From the NCBI GenBank assembly GCA_937952305.1, contig CALFZO010000139.1, positions 79,012-143,011 of the forward strand: a stretch of 64,000 nt of DNA, in the 5' to 3' direction. This DNA comes from an uncultured Anaerolineales bacterium (lineage in GTDB: Bacteria; Chloroflexota; Anaerolineae; Anaerolineales; UBA6663). Below are positions 1 to 9,240 of this stretch, one piece after another; positions within the stretch are counted from its first letter, which is position 1, and every line of letters begins with the position of its first letter. The position numbers were made by a program, and so were the translations under genes. The notes below the pieces were generated by a model. That model was not told where the DNA came from. It was given only the letters and a program-made list of their open reading frames with translations, and made no database searches.

Positions 1-435
1 GTGCAGGCCGTCCTGCGGCTCGGCCAGCGGATACAGGCGCGTGCTGGAGCGGACGCGGCGGTGGCGCTCGTCCAGGTAGAGCTCGGCGCCGTCCGGGTTG
101 AAGCGCGGCACCACGTACAGGACGCGCGTGTCCAGCAGGCGCGTGATCGGCGCGTCGGTGCCGTAGCCGGTGAGCACCTTGTTGAGCGCGTACAGCGCGC
201 ACGTGGACGGCGAGACCTCCGTCGCGTGGATGTTGGCGTCCACCCAGAAGGCGGGCTTATCGGTGTCCGGGCCGGTGGCCGTGTTGGTCACCGTCACCAG
301 CCAGAGGTCGCGGCCCTCGTGGCTGCGGCCGATCGAGGTCACCCGGCACAGGGCCGGGTAGCGAGCGGCGAAGTCCTGCAGCAGCGCGGTCAGGTCGGCG
401 TACTTGTAGTAGGTGTCAAAGCGGAGTTCAGGCAT
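1..435 (-). CDS. M14 family zinc carboxypeptidase (N-terminal part, cut by window edge)
   Basis: The first 145 codons of a peptidase are present; the rest lies beyond base 1. The segment NIHATEV holds the HxxE zinc motif of family M14 (His70 and Glu73 in this numbering), and PRFNPDGAE follows where M14 enzymes have substrate-binding residues. M14 enzymes remove C-terminal residues from peptides or act on peptidoglycan stem peptides. There is no signal peptide at the N-terminus (MPELRFDTYYKY), so it may be cytoplasmic. ATG at 435 has an AGGA Shine-Dalgarno. It starts 29 bp after the stop of the large YYY membrane protein and may be co-transcribed with it. The substrate cannot be told from this fragment. 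Confidence 0.85.
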   Translation of the reverse strand, partial: MPELRFDTYYKYADLTALLQDFAARYPALCRVTSIGRSHEGRDLWLVTVTNTATGPDTDKPAFWVDANIHATEVSPSTCALYALNKVLTGYGTDAPITRLLDTRVLYVVPRFNPDGAELYLDERHRRVRSSTRLYPLAEPQDGLH

Positions 436-464
436 AGGCGTTCCTGGTGCCAAAGGCAGCGGCT

Positions 465-3400
465 CTATTTCACCCAACTCGTCTCAGCCGCGTCGAAAGG
501 GACCCGCTCGCCCTGGTCAGCCGGGGGCGCGGGCACCGCATACACGGTGACTCCGGGATTGGTGTACACGCGCTCCAGGCGGCCGGCGGCGGCCAGGGTC
601 TCGAATTTCGCCAGGCCGGTGTCCGGATAGTACGCCCGCTCCATCGGACCGACGATGATGTAGCGCACGTCGTACTCGCGCAGGAATTCCTCGGCCGCCG
701 CCTCGTCCACGGTCAGATAGAACTCGGTCACTTGCACGCCGCGCTCGGTGATAAACCCGGTGGGGCCGGCGCCGCGCTGCTGGCGCTGATGCCAGTCCCA
801 GCCGACCACGTTGGGCAGGCCGGTGTTCCAGGCATAGCGGCTGGACAGGCGGTAGAGATCAAAGGTCTGGGCCTCGACGATCACGGGCGAGCCCTGGACG
901 TTGGCCTGCAGCCAGCGGATGGCGTCGTAATCGTACGCCAGCGGCAGGAAGAACCCCTTGTCGCAATAGGCGCTGACGGTCATGTAAGCCAGGCCATTCA
1001 GGCCGCGCGGCTGCTCGTCCGCCGGCGCGCCCTGGGTGTAGGGCAGCGCCATCCCCGGGATCGGCTGACAGCCGGCGCCCTCCGGCGACGCCGCGTAGGC
1101 GATGAAGCGGTCGCGCATCTTGGCCCCGGCCGCCGTGACCGTGTACAACGCCGCCGCCGCCACCAGCACCACCAGCACCGCCGACCAGCCGCTGCGCCAG
1201 GCCACGGGCCAGCGCGGCTGCGCGGCCCAAGCCCAGGCCAGGGCCGCCGCCGCGGCGATACTGAACAGCATCCAGACCTGCATATACAGCTTGAAGATCG
1301 TGTTCATGCGGTCGCCGCCCAGCACGACCACGTCCACGAACAGCGTCACCGCCAGGCCTGTCCCCAGCATGAACACCACCGCCCGCTTCTCAGGCGCCAG
1401 CGCCGCGCGCCCGCGCAGGAGCACCAGCCCGGCCCACACCAGCAGCGGCAGCGCGATCACCACTACGGTCACGCCCAGGTACAGGAAGATGGCCACGCAG
1501 ACCAGCAGGGCCGCCAACGCCACGCCCAGCGGCGCCAGCCAGTCGCCCAGATGGTTGAGCACGGTGGCCGGCGTCTCGGCCAGCCAGCGCCCAGTCTCCA
1601 CCACCAGGAACGTCACCAGGCAGAACAGGAACAGGCCGTGGACGTACAGGTACGCCTCGATCGGCGTCTTCTCGCCCTCCCACTGCTTGAGCTCGGTCAG
1701 CGGCACCGCCACCCACTGGTCAAACGGCCGATAGAGCAGCAGCGTCAGCGCCACCAGCAGCACCACGCGCGCGCCCACCGCCAGCGCCAACGCCTGCCAG
1801 CTCTCGCCCGGCTTGCGGCCCAGCAGATGCGCGCCCAGCACCGCCGCCGCGCCCAGCGCCATGTACATCGGGTAGTCCCAGGTATTGGACGGGCGCGTCA
1901 CGCCGATGACCAGGCCGCCGATAGCCCAGACCGCCGCGGACTCCCACCAGCGCCGCGCCTGCCCAAACCCCTGCAGGTAGGCGATGGCCCAGGCGATGGC
2001 CATGACCGTGAAGGGCATGACGATCATGTGCGCGTGCAGGTCCGCGTACAAGAAGGTGAAGAACGGGAACTCAGTGATCTCTGAGCCGCTACCGTTGACG
2101 TTGGGCACGATGCGCGTGGCGTCCCAATACCAGGAGCCCAGGGCGATGCCGAGTTCGGCCTTGCCGCTCAGCACGCGCCACACGCCGTCGATCGTCGCCG
2201 TCACGCCGTTGTCGCCGAAGACCGAGTCCGCCAGCGCCGCCCGGTCGGCCGCGCGCTGAAAGCCGGTCAGGTAGGTGCGCACCTGGCCCAGGTTGCCCAG
2301 GACCACGATCAGCAGCGCGGCCGCGACCCCGGCCAGGTACGGGTTCGGCGTGGCGCTGGCCGGCCGGATGGTGGGCGTGACGGCGACCGGCGCAACGGCC
2401 GGCGCGGGCGCTTCGGCCAACGCCACTGTCTCGGCGGCTGGGCCGGCTTGCGCCAGGGCCAGGCTTTCGCCGTCTGTGAGCGCCACCGCTTCGCTCGACG
2501 GACCGTCAGGCGCCGGAGCCAGGACCTCGGGGGCGATGGCCGGCGGCGCGGCCTCGGGCCCGCGCGGTGCGGGCGGCTCCCGGCGGCGCGCGCCTTCCAC
2601 CAAGTTGTACGCAGCACAGAACGCGTTCACGCCCACGAGCGAGAACAGCATCGGCAGGATCAGGTTGTAAGCCAGCGCCGGCATCACGCCGAGCAGCTTG
2701 GTGAGCAGGCCGGCGACGACGAAACCGTAGTAGTAGTAGTTCAGGTAACCGCCGGCCAGCCACGGGTCGTACGGCGGGAAATACGTGCTCTTCAAGACGG
2801 CGTTGAAATACGAGAAGTCCATGGGCTTCTCGCCGCCGTAGTACGGGTGCCACAGGTCGGGGTTGGCCCAGCGGATGAACAACATCAGCGCGAACAGCGC
2901 CAGCGCCACGGCCTCGGTGATGAGCATGTGGCGCCAGTGGGCGCGCAGGTAGGCCAGCAGGGCCGCGCGCTGGAGCCACGCCAGGCCGGCCGAGATCAGG
3001 GCCAGAACCAGGAAGCCCAGCGCGATGGTGGTGCGCGTAAAGGGCAGCAGCCGCAGGCTCCCGGCCATCCACACCAACCAGGCCACCACCAGCAGCGCCA
3101 CCGTCTTGGCCAGCGGGTAGCCCCGGTCCGGCAAGCCGCCAAAAGCCGTGAACGCCAACGGGAAGGCCAGCGCCCCCAGCACCAACAGGGCCAGATACCA
3201 GGCCGCCACGGCCACCGGCTCGCTGGTGTTGATCAGGCTGGTCGCGTCAAACATCGCGCTCCAGGTGCCCCCGGCGCGCTGGATCGCCGCCAGGTCCGGC
3301 GGGAGCAGCATCAGCGTGGGCGCCAGCGTCCCGTCGCGCGGGCTCTGGTCGATGACCTGGGTCAGGTCCACGCCAAACAGAAGCGTGGCCGCCTGCTCGA

Positions 3401-5813
3401 TGTCGAAGTCGGCGCGCTTCTTGAAGATCCAGACCGGGGCGTGATCGTAGACGCTGAAAGCCTCTTCGGCCGCCCACAGGCTGTAGTTGAAGGGATAGTC
3501 CGGCCCGAGCGCGGGCACGTCCGGCGCCCGGCCCCAGGCGGCCGTGCCGGTCAAGTCCGAGACCTGCAGGGGGCCGACGGTGATGGGCGTGTGGAACTGC
3601 GCCACCAGGTCATAGCCCAATTGCCCGTCGAACAGCGCGCGGTAGTACGCCATCGTCATCGGGTAGCGGGCCGGCAGGCGCGTCGAGGCCCAGATCCGGC
3701 GCTGGCTCTGCACAAAGATGTAATCGGCCTGCTCCAGATTGGCCAGGTACATCTGGCGCTTGTTCTCGTCGTCCAGCCAGTGGACTTCCATGGTCAGGCC
3801 GCGGTACAGGCCGCCGTACGGGTCGCGCCCGAACATGCGCACGGGGACGGACTCATCCCAGTTCTCGTTGGTCACCGTCGAGCCGGTCACCTGGATCGGG
3901 CCGCCCTCCGGCGCGCTGATCAGCAGGAAATAGGCTGTGTCCTGCTCCACCGGCACCGGCTGGGAGAGCACGGCCGAGGCCGGCCCGCCGCGGGCGTCGC
4001 GCAGGTCCGGCGTCACTGCCAGCCGCGCCTCGGCCAGCACCTGCTGCCCATCCGGGTCGGCGGCCACCACCACCCGCAGGACGCCGGCCTGGTTCGGGTC
4101 AAAGGTGTTGCGCGCGCGCGCCACGCTGATCTCGGTCAGCTGGCCGCTGAAACGCGGCCGGTATTCCAGCTGATAGCTCGCGTCCGCCATCAACGGCACG
4201 CCTTCGGGAAACGCCAGCGGCTCGTTCAGCCCGCTGCCATCCGGCAGAGTCAGGCGGGCGTTGAAGGGGCCGGGGATGTTCTCGTAGATCCAGCGCGAGG
4301 CCTGCAAGCGGGTGTTGTCGGCGCGGTAGATGCCGGTGTACCCGTAGGCCCAGGCCAGCGTGCCGCCCAAGACAAGGAGCGGCAGGCCGAAGGCCAGAAG
4401 CCGCAGGCCGAGGGCCGGCCAGGCACCGACGGGCGGGTTGCGCCGCCCGGCCTCCGCCGCCAGCCGCCAGACCTCCGCCAGCGCCCAGGCGGCCAACAGC
4501 GCCAGGAAGGGATAGATCGGCAGGAAGTAGCGCACGGACATCACCGCGCGCGTGCCCATGAACAAGAAGAAGCCGCCGACCCAGATCGCGGGCAGCAGCA
4601 GCGGGGCGACATCGCGCAGGAAATGCCGCCCCCAGTCCGCGCGCAGACAGCGCCAGGCGGCCCAGGCCAGGGCGCCCCAGGCCGCCAACCCGAACGGCAG
4701 GCCCATCCCCCACAGCACCATGTTGACCAGCGGGAAGAGGAGGCGCGGCCGCGCCGTCCACTGCTCGGCCGGCGGGCCGCCGGCCTCCAGGTTGGACTCC
4801 GCCTGCGAGACCGCCAGGCTGTCCAGCCAATCCTGGTTGGGCGTCACGGTGAAGATCGTCGTGTCCCCGGTCTTGGCCCGGAACGACATCGGCTGCGTCA
4901 CCCGGAAGGTGGCCACGCCGACCAGGCCGGCCAGCGCGCACAACAGCACCACGCGCTGCAGCGCCGCCCAGGCCGTGGCCTCCGTCCGCAGTTCGCGCTG
5001 GTGAGCAATGAGGGCGGCCACCAGGATCATGCCGCCCAGCGGCGCCAGGTTGATGCGCGCCGCCACCGCCATGCCGAAGAAGACGCCGAAGACGAGATAC
5101 CACGGCCAGGCGCGCCAGCCGGACGACCGGGGCGCGGCGGCCTCGTCCGCGTACGCGCGCGCCGGCCCGGCCGGGAACGCCACGCGCACGGCCGCATACA
5201 TGGCCAGCGTGGTGAACAACACCGCGAAGGTGTCGGACGTCATGAAGTGCGACTGCTGGATCTGCATCACGGCCAGCGCGCTGAGCGCCGCCGCCATCAG
5301 ACCGACACGATAGTGAAACAGGCGCGCCCCGATCAGCAGGATCACCAGCAGCGCCAGGCTGTCCACCAGCGCCGAGAACTGCCGCCCAAACAGCCGCTGT
5401 TCGCGGTAGCCGGTGTTGTCGGTGAGCTCGGCCCCCCACTTCAACAGGATGATCGGCCACTGGCCCCAGCGCATGCGGTTGTCCGGCCCAGACTCGGTCG
5501 GGTTGCCGAACTCGTCGTACTTCTGATAAGGGCTGATGGGCGAGAGGCGGGTGTTGAAGTACTCGGCCAACGACTGCGGCAGCGCCAGCCGCGTCAGCGT
5601 GGACGTCAGGCCGTACTCGTCCGGGTGCAGGTCCGCGTCCTGGCTCCAGTTGGTCCAACTGAAGCGGAAGAAGAGGCCGACGCCGATCAGCGCGATCAAC
5701 AGCGCGTCGAAGAGCAGGCCGGCCCAGAAGGCCGCCGGCCGGGGCGTGGCCGCCGGCCGCGGAGGTTCTGGGGCAGTCGGCGTGATGTCCGGAGGAAGGC
5801 TGGGGTCAGACAT
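465..5813 (-). CDS. Giant DUF2298 (YYY) multi-pass membrane protein with GT39-like N-terminal half
   Basis: This protein of 1782 residues is polytopic. The N-terminal half (about 1-900) looks like a GT39/PMT-type glycosyltransferase: a TM segment near residues 30-50 is followed by the acidic loop DADLHPDE, then many TM segments and a large extracytoplasmic domain. The C-terminal half carries the NYYYYGF signature (near residue 1020) of the DUF2298 'Chlor_Arch_YYY' family known from Chloroflexota and haloarchaea. An Ala/Pro-rich low-complexity linker lies at about 1085-1150. Fusion of two membrane modules explains the size. It sits in a run of minus-strand genes for glycan handling, so a lipid-linked sugar transferase or surface glycosylation role is inferred, not shown. 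Confidence 0.85.
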   Translation of the reverse strand: MSDPSLPPDITPTAPEPPRPAATPRPAAFWAGLLFDALLIALIGVGLFFRFSWTNWSQDADLHPDEYGLTSTLTRLALPQSLAEYFNTRLSPISPYQKYDEFGNPTESGPDNRMRWGQWPIILLKWGAELTDNTGYREQRLFGRQFSALVDSLALLVILLIGARLFHYRVGLMAAALSALAVMQIQQSHFMTSDTFAVLFTTLAMYAAVRVAFPAGPARAYADEAAAPRSSGWRAWPWYLVFGVFFGMAVAARINLAPLGGMILVAALIAHQRELRTEATAWAALQRVVLLCALAGLVGVATFRVTQPMSFRAKTGDTTIFTVTPNQDWLDSLAVSQAESNLEAGGPPAEQWTARPRLLFPLVNMVLWGMGLPFGLAAWGALAWAAWRCLRADWGRHFLRDVAPLLLPAIWVGGFFLFMGTRAVMSVRYFLPIYPFLALLAAWALAEVWRLAAEAGRRNPPVGAWPALGLRLLAFGLPLLVLGGTLAWAYGYTGIYRADNTRLQASRWIYENIPGPFNARLTLPDGSGLNEPLAFPEGVPLMADASYQLEYRPRFSGQLTEISVARARNTFDPNQAGVLRVVVAADPDGQQVLAEARLAVTPDLRDARGGPASAVLSQPVPVEQDTAYFLLISAPEGGPIQVTGSTVTNENWDESVPVRMFGRDPYGGLYRGLTMEVHWLDDENKRQMYLANLEQADYIFVQSQRRIWASTRLPARYPMTMAYYRALFDGQLGYDLVAQFHTPITVGPLQVSDLTGTAAWGRAPDVPALGPDYPFNYSLWAAEEAFSVYDHAPVWIFKKRADFDIEQAATLLFGVDLTQVIDQSPRDGTLAPTLMLLPPDLAAIQRAGGTWSAMFDATSLINTSEPVAVAAWYLALLVLGALAFPLAFTAFGGLPDRGYPLAKTVALLVVAWLVWMAGSLRLLPFTRTTIALGFLVLALISAGLAWLQRAALLAYLRAHWRHMLITEAVALALFALMLFIRWANPDLWHPYYGGEKPMDFSYFNAVLKSTYFPPYDPWLAGGYLNYYYYGFVVAGLLTKLLGVMPALAYNLILPMLFSLVGVNAFCAAYNLVEGARRREPPAPRGPEAAPPAIAPEVLAPAPDGPSSEAVALTDGESLALAQAGPAAETVALAEAPAPAVAPVAVTPTIRPASATPNPYLAGVAAALLIVVLGNLGQVRTYLTGFQRAADRAALADSVFGDNGVTATIDGVWRVLSGKAELGIALGSWYWDATRIVPNVNGSGSEITEFPFFTFLYADLHAHMIVMPFTVMAIAWAIAYLQGFGQARRWWESAAVWAIGGLVIGVTRPSNTWDYPMYMALGAAAVLGAHLLGRKPGESWQALALAVGARVVLLVALTLLLYRPFDQWVAVPLTELKQWEGEKTPIEAYLYVHGLFLFCLVTFLVVETGRWLAETPATVLNHLGDWLAPLGVALAALLVCVAIFLYLGVTVVVIALPLLVWAGLVLLRGRAALAPEKRAVVFMLGTGLAVTLFVDVVVLGGDRMNTIFKLYMQVWMLFSIAAAAALAWAWAAQPRWPVAWRSGWSAVLVVLVAAAALYTVTAAGAKMRDRFIAYAASPEGAGCQPIPGMALPYTQGAPADEQPRGLNGLAYMTVSAYCDKGFFLPLAYDYDAIRWLQANVQGSPVIVEAQTFDLYRLSSRYAWNTGLPNVVGWDWHQRQQRGAGPTGFITERGVQVTEFYLTVDEAAAEEFLREYDVRYIIVGPMERAYYPDTGLAKFETLAAAGRLERVYTNPGVTVYAVPAPPADQGERVPFDAAETSWVK

Positions 5814-5854
5814 ACCGATGGTTTGACAGGCTGCGTCCAGGCGGCGGCGGGCCG

Positions 5855-8188
5855 TCAGGGCGTCTGGGCCGGGTTGATCTCACCCTGCGACTGGGCCGGC
5901 ACAAAGAACACCACAAAGTCCCGGTACGGCCGGGGCGAGTAATAGACGGAGGCCGTGCCATCGGGATACAGGCGGCGCAGTTCCGGCAGCGTCGGGGGCT
6001 CGCCATCCGGGCGCGGGTTCTGGGTGTCCTCGACATTGAGGATGAACAGCTTGGCGCGCGGGTCGGCCGTGGTGGCCGCCAGGTCATTCAACTGGATGGC
6101 GTAATCCTTGTAGATCTGGCCGGCGTACATGCCGGCGGCGCGCGTATCCACCCAGAACGGGTACGGCCGCACCCAGGCCGTGTCGAACGAGCCGACGGTG
6201 GTGGCGAAACTGCGGATGACGGCGCCGATCTCAGACGCGTTCTGGGCGTTGCCCACGTACTGGGCCGGATACTCTTCGAAGTACATCTGCCGGTTGAGGC
6301 CGAAAGCGCCGCCCAGCACCACCAGCAGTGTGAGGGCGGCGGCGCCCGCGCCGGCGGCGCCCAGCCGGTTCCAATTCACACGCCGGACCAGCAGCCAGAG
6401 CGGGTAAGCCGCCAGCATGAAGATGAGCGGGATCGCGCCGCCAGTCCGCACCACGGACGGGTTCTCGACCGGATAAGCCAGCGACAACGTCGACGGCAGC
6501 ATCAGGATCGGCACCAGCCACAGCAGCGCTCCGGCCCGCCACTCCCGGCGCAGGATCAGGCGCGCCAGCGTGTAGCCGGCGCCCAGCACCAGCAAAGCCC
6601 CGGAAAACGCGTCCAGCACTGGCCGGCCGGGGAGCGTGTTTACCCAGACCTGGTCACCCTGCCAGTTGAACATGCGCAGGGCGTTCCAGTTGTTCTCCAG
6701 GAAGATCAGCAGCGGCGAACCGACCACCGCGTTGTCGGCGTCGCCCAGCCGCGAGGCGGTCCGGTACCAGAACAGGTCCGGTTGATCCACCGAGAACCGC
6801 AGCAGCGGCAGGAACACGACCAGGGCCGTGAGCGCCAGCAGCAGCAGGTTGGCCAGCGTCGCCAGACGCCGGCCGCGCGCGGCCGGCCAGAGCAGCGCCC
6901 AGCCCACCAGCGCCACCACGGCCACCGGCAGGATACGGATCGGGCTGTACCCGTACAGGCCGGCGCCCAGGAACAGCCCGGCCAACAGGAAGTCGTTGCG
7001 GGTGCCGCGCTGCAGGGCCCGGAAGACGTGATACAGCACCGGCGCCACAAAGACCGGGTAGAGCGGGAAGCGCAGCCCGACGCGGCTGATGGCCGTCGCC
7101 CAGAAGCTCACGGCCACCAGAAGCGTGGCCAGCAGCGCGAAGGTGCTGTCTTCCAGCTCGCGCGCCAGCAGGAACACGTAGGGCAGCGTCAGCAGGCCGA
7201 TCAGCGCGGTGCCGATTTTGAGCGAGAGGTAGCTCACACCCGTGCCCAGCAGGCCGCCGATCCAGGCCGTCCAATAGAATTGCAGCGGCTCGCGGCCGGT
7301 ATTGCGTTCGAAGAAGAGCTTGGTCTGGTGGCCCAGCACCAGGTCGGCCACATCCAGCAGTTTCTCGGCGTGGTCAGACGTCATCTCCGGCGGGATGACG
7401 TCGATCTGGGCCAGCCGGAAATACGCGCCCACCGTCAGGATGCCCAGCAGCGCCAGCATCGTCCACGTGACCCGCACCCAGGCCGCGCCCGAGCGCAGCC
7501 CAGCACCCGCCTGCCCCAGCCTGGCCCGGATCCCGTCGAAGGAATAGGTAGCCCCCAACCAGGCGACCACCGCGGCCAGCCAGGCGGCCACGTTCAGAGT
7601 CGTGAAGCGGTTCTCGGTGGCCGTGAAGAAGGCCAGCCCGCCGAAGAGCCCGGCGGCCGCCAGCCAGGGCAGCCGGAACGTCAGCGGCCGGGCCTCCGCC
7701 ACGGCGAAGTCGGCCGGGGGCGGCCACAGCTTCTCGCGCCAGACCACCAAGCCGAAGGCGGCCAGGCCGAGCGCGTAGAAGACCAGGCTCCAGGTGAGGT
7801 TCTCCGGCTGGTTCGAGAGGCCGATCTGGCCCAGGATCGGCAAGATGAGGGCGGCCGGCAGGCGCAAAGGCGCCAGCCAGGCGAGCGGATTCGCCGCGGC
7901 CGGGCTGGCCGGCGGGGCTTCCAGGCTGGGCCGCGCCGGGCGTTCCACCGGGGCGATCGGCACTGGCGTCCACGTGTTGGGGCCGCGCACGGCCAACCCC
8001 CACACCGCCAGCCCAATCGCCAGCGCCACCAGGAAGAAGCCGGCGCCGCTGCCGGCGACAAGCCACAGATAGAGGCCCCAGACTGCGGCCAGGCCGGCCA
8101 GCCCGAAGCGAAAGAGGCGCTGCAGCGGCGGCTGCACCCAGTGCGCTTTCAGCCAGTCCAACAGTGACGGCGGCGGGGCGTCGTTCAT
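5855..8188 (-). CDS. GT39-like polytopic membrane glycosyltransferase
   Basis: The protein has 777 residues. It begins with a short cytoplasmic segment and a series of TM helices, then a GT39/ArnT-like stretch containing an acidic loop (PPEMTSDHAEKLLD) and the downstream FYWTAWIGG helix, which matches the layout of dolichyl- or polyprenyl-phosphate-sugar-dependent transferases. The C-terminal about 180 residues are a soluble extracytoplasmic domain. It starts 15 bp downstream of a methyltransferase gene and ends 41 bp before the YYY protein, so all three probably share a transcript. Substrate and acceptor are unknown. The family call rests on topology and the acidic loop rather than on strong sequence identity. 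Confidence 0.75.
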   Translation of the reverse strand: MNDAPPPSLLDWLKAHWVQPPLQRLFRFGLAGLAAVWGLYLWLVAGSGAGFFLVALAIGLAVWGLAVRGPNTWTPVPIAPVERPARPSLEAPPASPAAANPLAWLAPLRLPAALILPILGQIGLSNQPENLTWSLVFYALGLAAFGLVVWREKLWPPPADFAVAEARPLTFRLPWLAAAGLFGGLAFFTATENRFTTLNVAAWLAAVVAWLGATYSFDGIRARLGQAGAGLRSGAAWVRVTWTMLALLGILTVGAYFRLAQIDVIPPEMTSDHAEKLLDVADLVLGHQTKLFFERNTGREPLQFYWTAWIGGLLGTGVSYLSLKIGTALIGLLTLPYVFLLARELEDSTFALLATLLVAVSFWATAISRVGLRFPLYPVFVAPVLYHVFRALQRGTRNDFLLAGLFLGAGLYGYSPIRILPVAVVALVGWALLWPAARGRRLATLANLLLLALTALVVFLPLLRFSVDQPDLFWYRTASRLGDADNAVVGSPLLIFLENNWNALRMFNWQGDQVWVNTLPGRPVLDAFSGALLVLGAGYTLARLILRREWRAGALLWLVPILMLPSTLSLAYPVENPSVVRTGGAIPLIFMLAAYPLWLLVRRVNWNRLGAAGAGAAALTLLVVLGGAFGLNRQMYFEEYPAQYVGNAQNASEIGAVIRSFATTVGSFDTAWVRPYPFWVDTRAAGMYAGQIYKDYAIQLNDLAATTADPRAKLFILNVEDTQNPRPDGEPPTLPELRRLYPDGTASVYYSPRPYRDFVVFFVPAQSQGEINPAQTP

Positions 8189-8203
8189 CGTGTGCGGCGG
8201 CGC

Positions 8204-9028
8204 TCAGGCCGCCTCTCCGCGGCGGTGGGTGATGAAGAACAGGTAAGCGCCCTGCTCCGGCAGAGGCTCCTCATAGAAGGGCCGCAGCAGGCGTTCGGTC
8301 AGCACCAGGTTGGCGCGGGTCGGCGCCAGGAGCCAGCGCCCGGTGAGCGCATGGGCCACGGCCGCTGGCAGGCCGAAGTAGTGGCCCCACTCCAGCGCGC
8401 GCAGCGCGCCGGCTGAGAAGTAATACCAGTAACGGTCGATGGCGAAGCCGGCGCGCGCCAGCCGCGCCTCCCAGACCGCCGGGCTGTCGCAATGGTGGTG
8501 GCGCGAGATGCGGTTGAAGAAGTTTTCATAGGCGGCGGCCAGCGGCCGCAGGCCCACCTGCCGCAGCGCGCCCGACACTGACAGGAATTCCAGGAAGTGG
8601 TCGCTCGGTGTGCAGAAGATGAAGGGCGCGCCCGGACGGAGCACGCGGGCCAGGTCCTTCAGCACCGTGTCCAGGTCCGGGATGTGCTCGAGCACGGAGT
8701 TGCTGACGGCGCTGGCGAAGTGCCCGCTCGGAAACGGCAGGTCCGCGCCGCTGGCCTGGACCAGGCCGCCGTAAGCGGTCGGCCGCAGGCGGCGCGCCTC
8801 GCGCAGCGGCGGCGTCCAGGGGTCCACGCCCACATCCAGCGGGCGGCGGAAGGCTACCGACGCGAAGTGCGCGTCGCCGCAGCCCAGATCCAGGACCGGC
8901 TCCGGCAGCGTGATCGTTTCATAGAAGCGCGCCTCCACCGCCCGCAGCAGGCCCCGGAAGGCCGGCAGGTCTTTGAGGTTGCGCCAGAGCAGGTCGTCAC
9001 GAGTCGCCTCGTCGATGGCGGAAGTCAT
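8204..9028 (-). CDS. Class I SAM-dependent methyltransferase
   Basis: The protein has 274 residues. The motif I glycine loop reads VLDLGCGDAHF, the acidic end of strand 2 is DVGVDPW, and LEHIPDLDTVLKDLARVLRPG is the usual motif after strand 4 of UbiE/BioC-like methyltransferases. It therefore transfers a methyl group from SAM to a small molecule or sugar. Its place between a GT4 glycosyltransferase upstream and a GT39-like protein downstream suggests a glycan or glycolipid acceptor; this is inference from context. The start at 9028 is followed directly by a soluble N-terminus with no signal peptide. Confidence 0.85.
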   Translation of the reverse strand: MTSAIDEATRDDLLWRNLKDLPAFRGLLRAVEARFYETITLPEPVLDLGCGDAHFASVAFRRPLDVGVDPWTPPLREARRLRPTAYGGLVQASGADLPFPSGHFASAVSNSVLEHIPDLDTVLKDLARVLRPGAPFIFCTPSDHFLEFLSVSGALRQVGLRPLAAAYENFFNRISRHHHCDSPAVWEARLARAGFAIDRYWYYFSAGALRALEWGHYFGLPAAVAHALTGRWLLAPTRANLVLTERLLRPFYEEPLPEQGAYLFFITHRRGEAA

Positions 9029-9240
9029 GTTTGTTCAGCAGATTTGTAGCAAGCCGGAGATGGAAAACCGGACTCGGGTCTCACGCACCAGCACGGCCGG
9101 CAGGGCTCGCTCTACCCAGAGCGCCCGCAACGCCACGACTTGGAGGCCCAGGCGTGGTCAACCCTCGGCAGCCCATCCCAAGTTATACACGGATGCGCGC
9201 CAATTTTCTCACGCCCCAGGGTTGACAGAAAGGCCGGTCC
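9029..9240. other. Intergenic gap between glycosyltransferase and methyltransferase genes
   Basis: About 210 bases separate two minus-strand genes. On the minus strand a TATAAC hexamer (around 9194-9199) could be a -10 element for the methyltransferase gene, but no convincing -35 box is found at the right distance. No tRNA-like fold or small ORF with a ribosome binding site was recognised. Confidence 0.3.

Noticed and set aside
2448..5942. A 1164-codon open frame on the plus strand opposite the YYY protein
   Set aside because: Its translation is dominated by Arg, Gln, His and Gly with no domain, typical of the antisense frame of a GC-rich gene; the minus-strand frame has clear TM helices and the family signature.
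9029..9240. A tRNA gene in the intergenic region
   Set aside because: No acceptor stem plus T-loop (GGTTCGA-like) pattern could be folded there.
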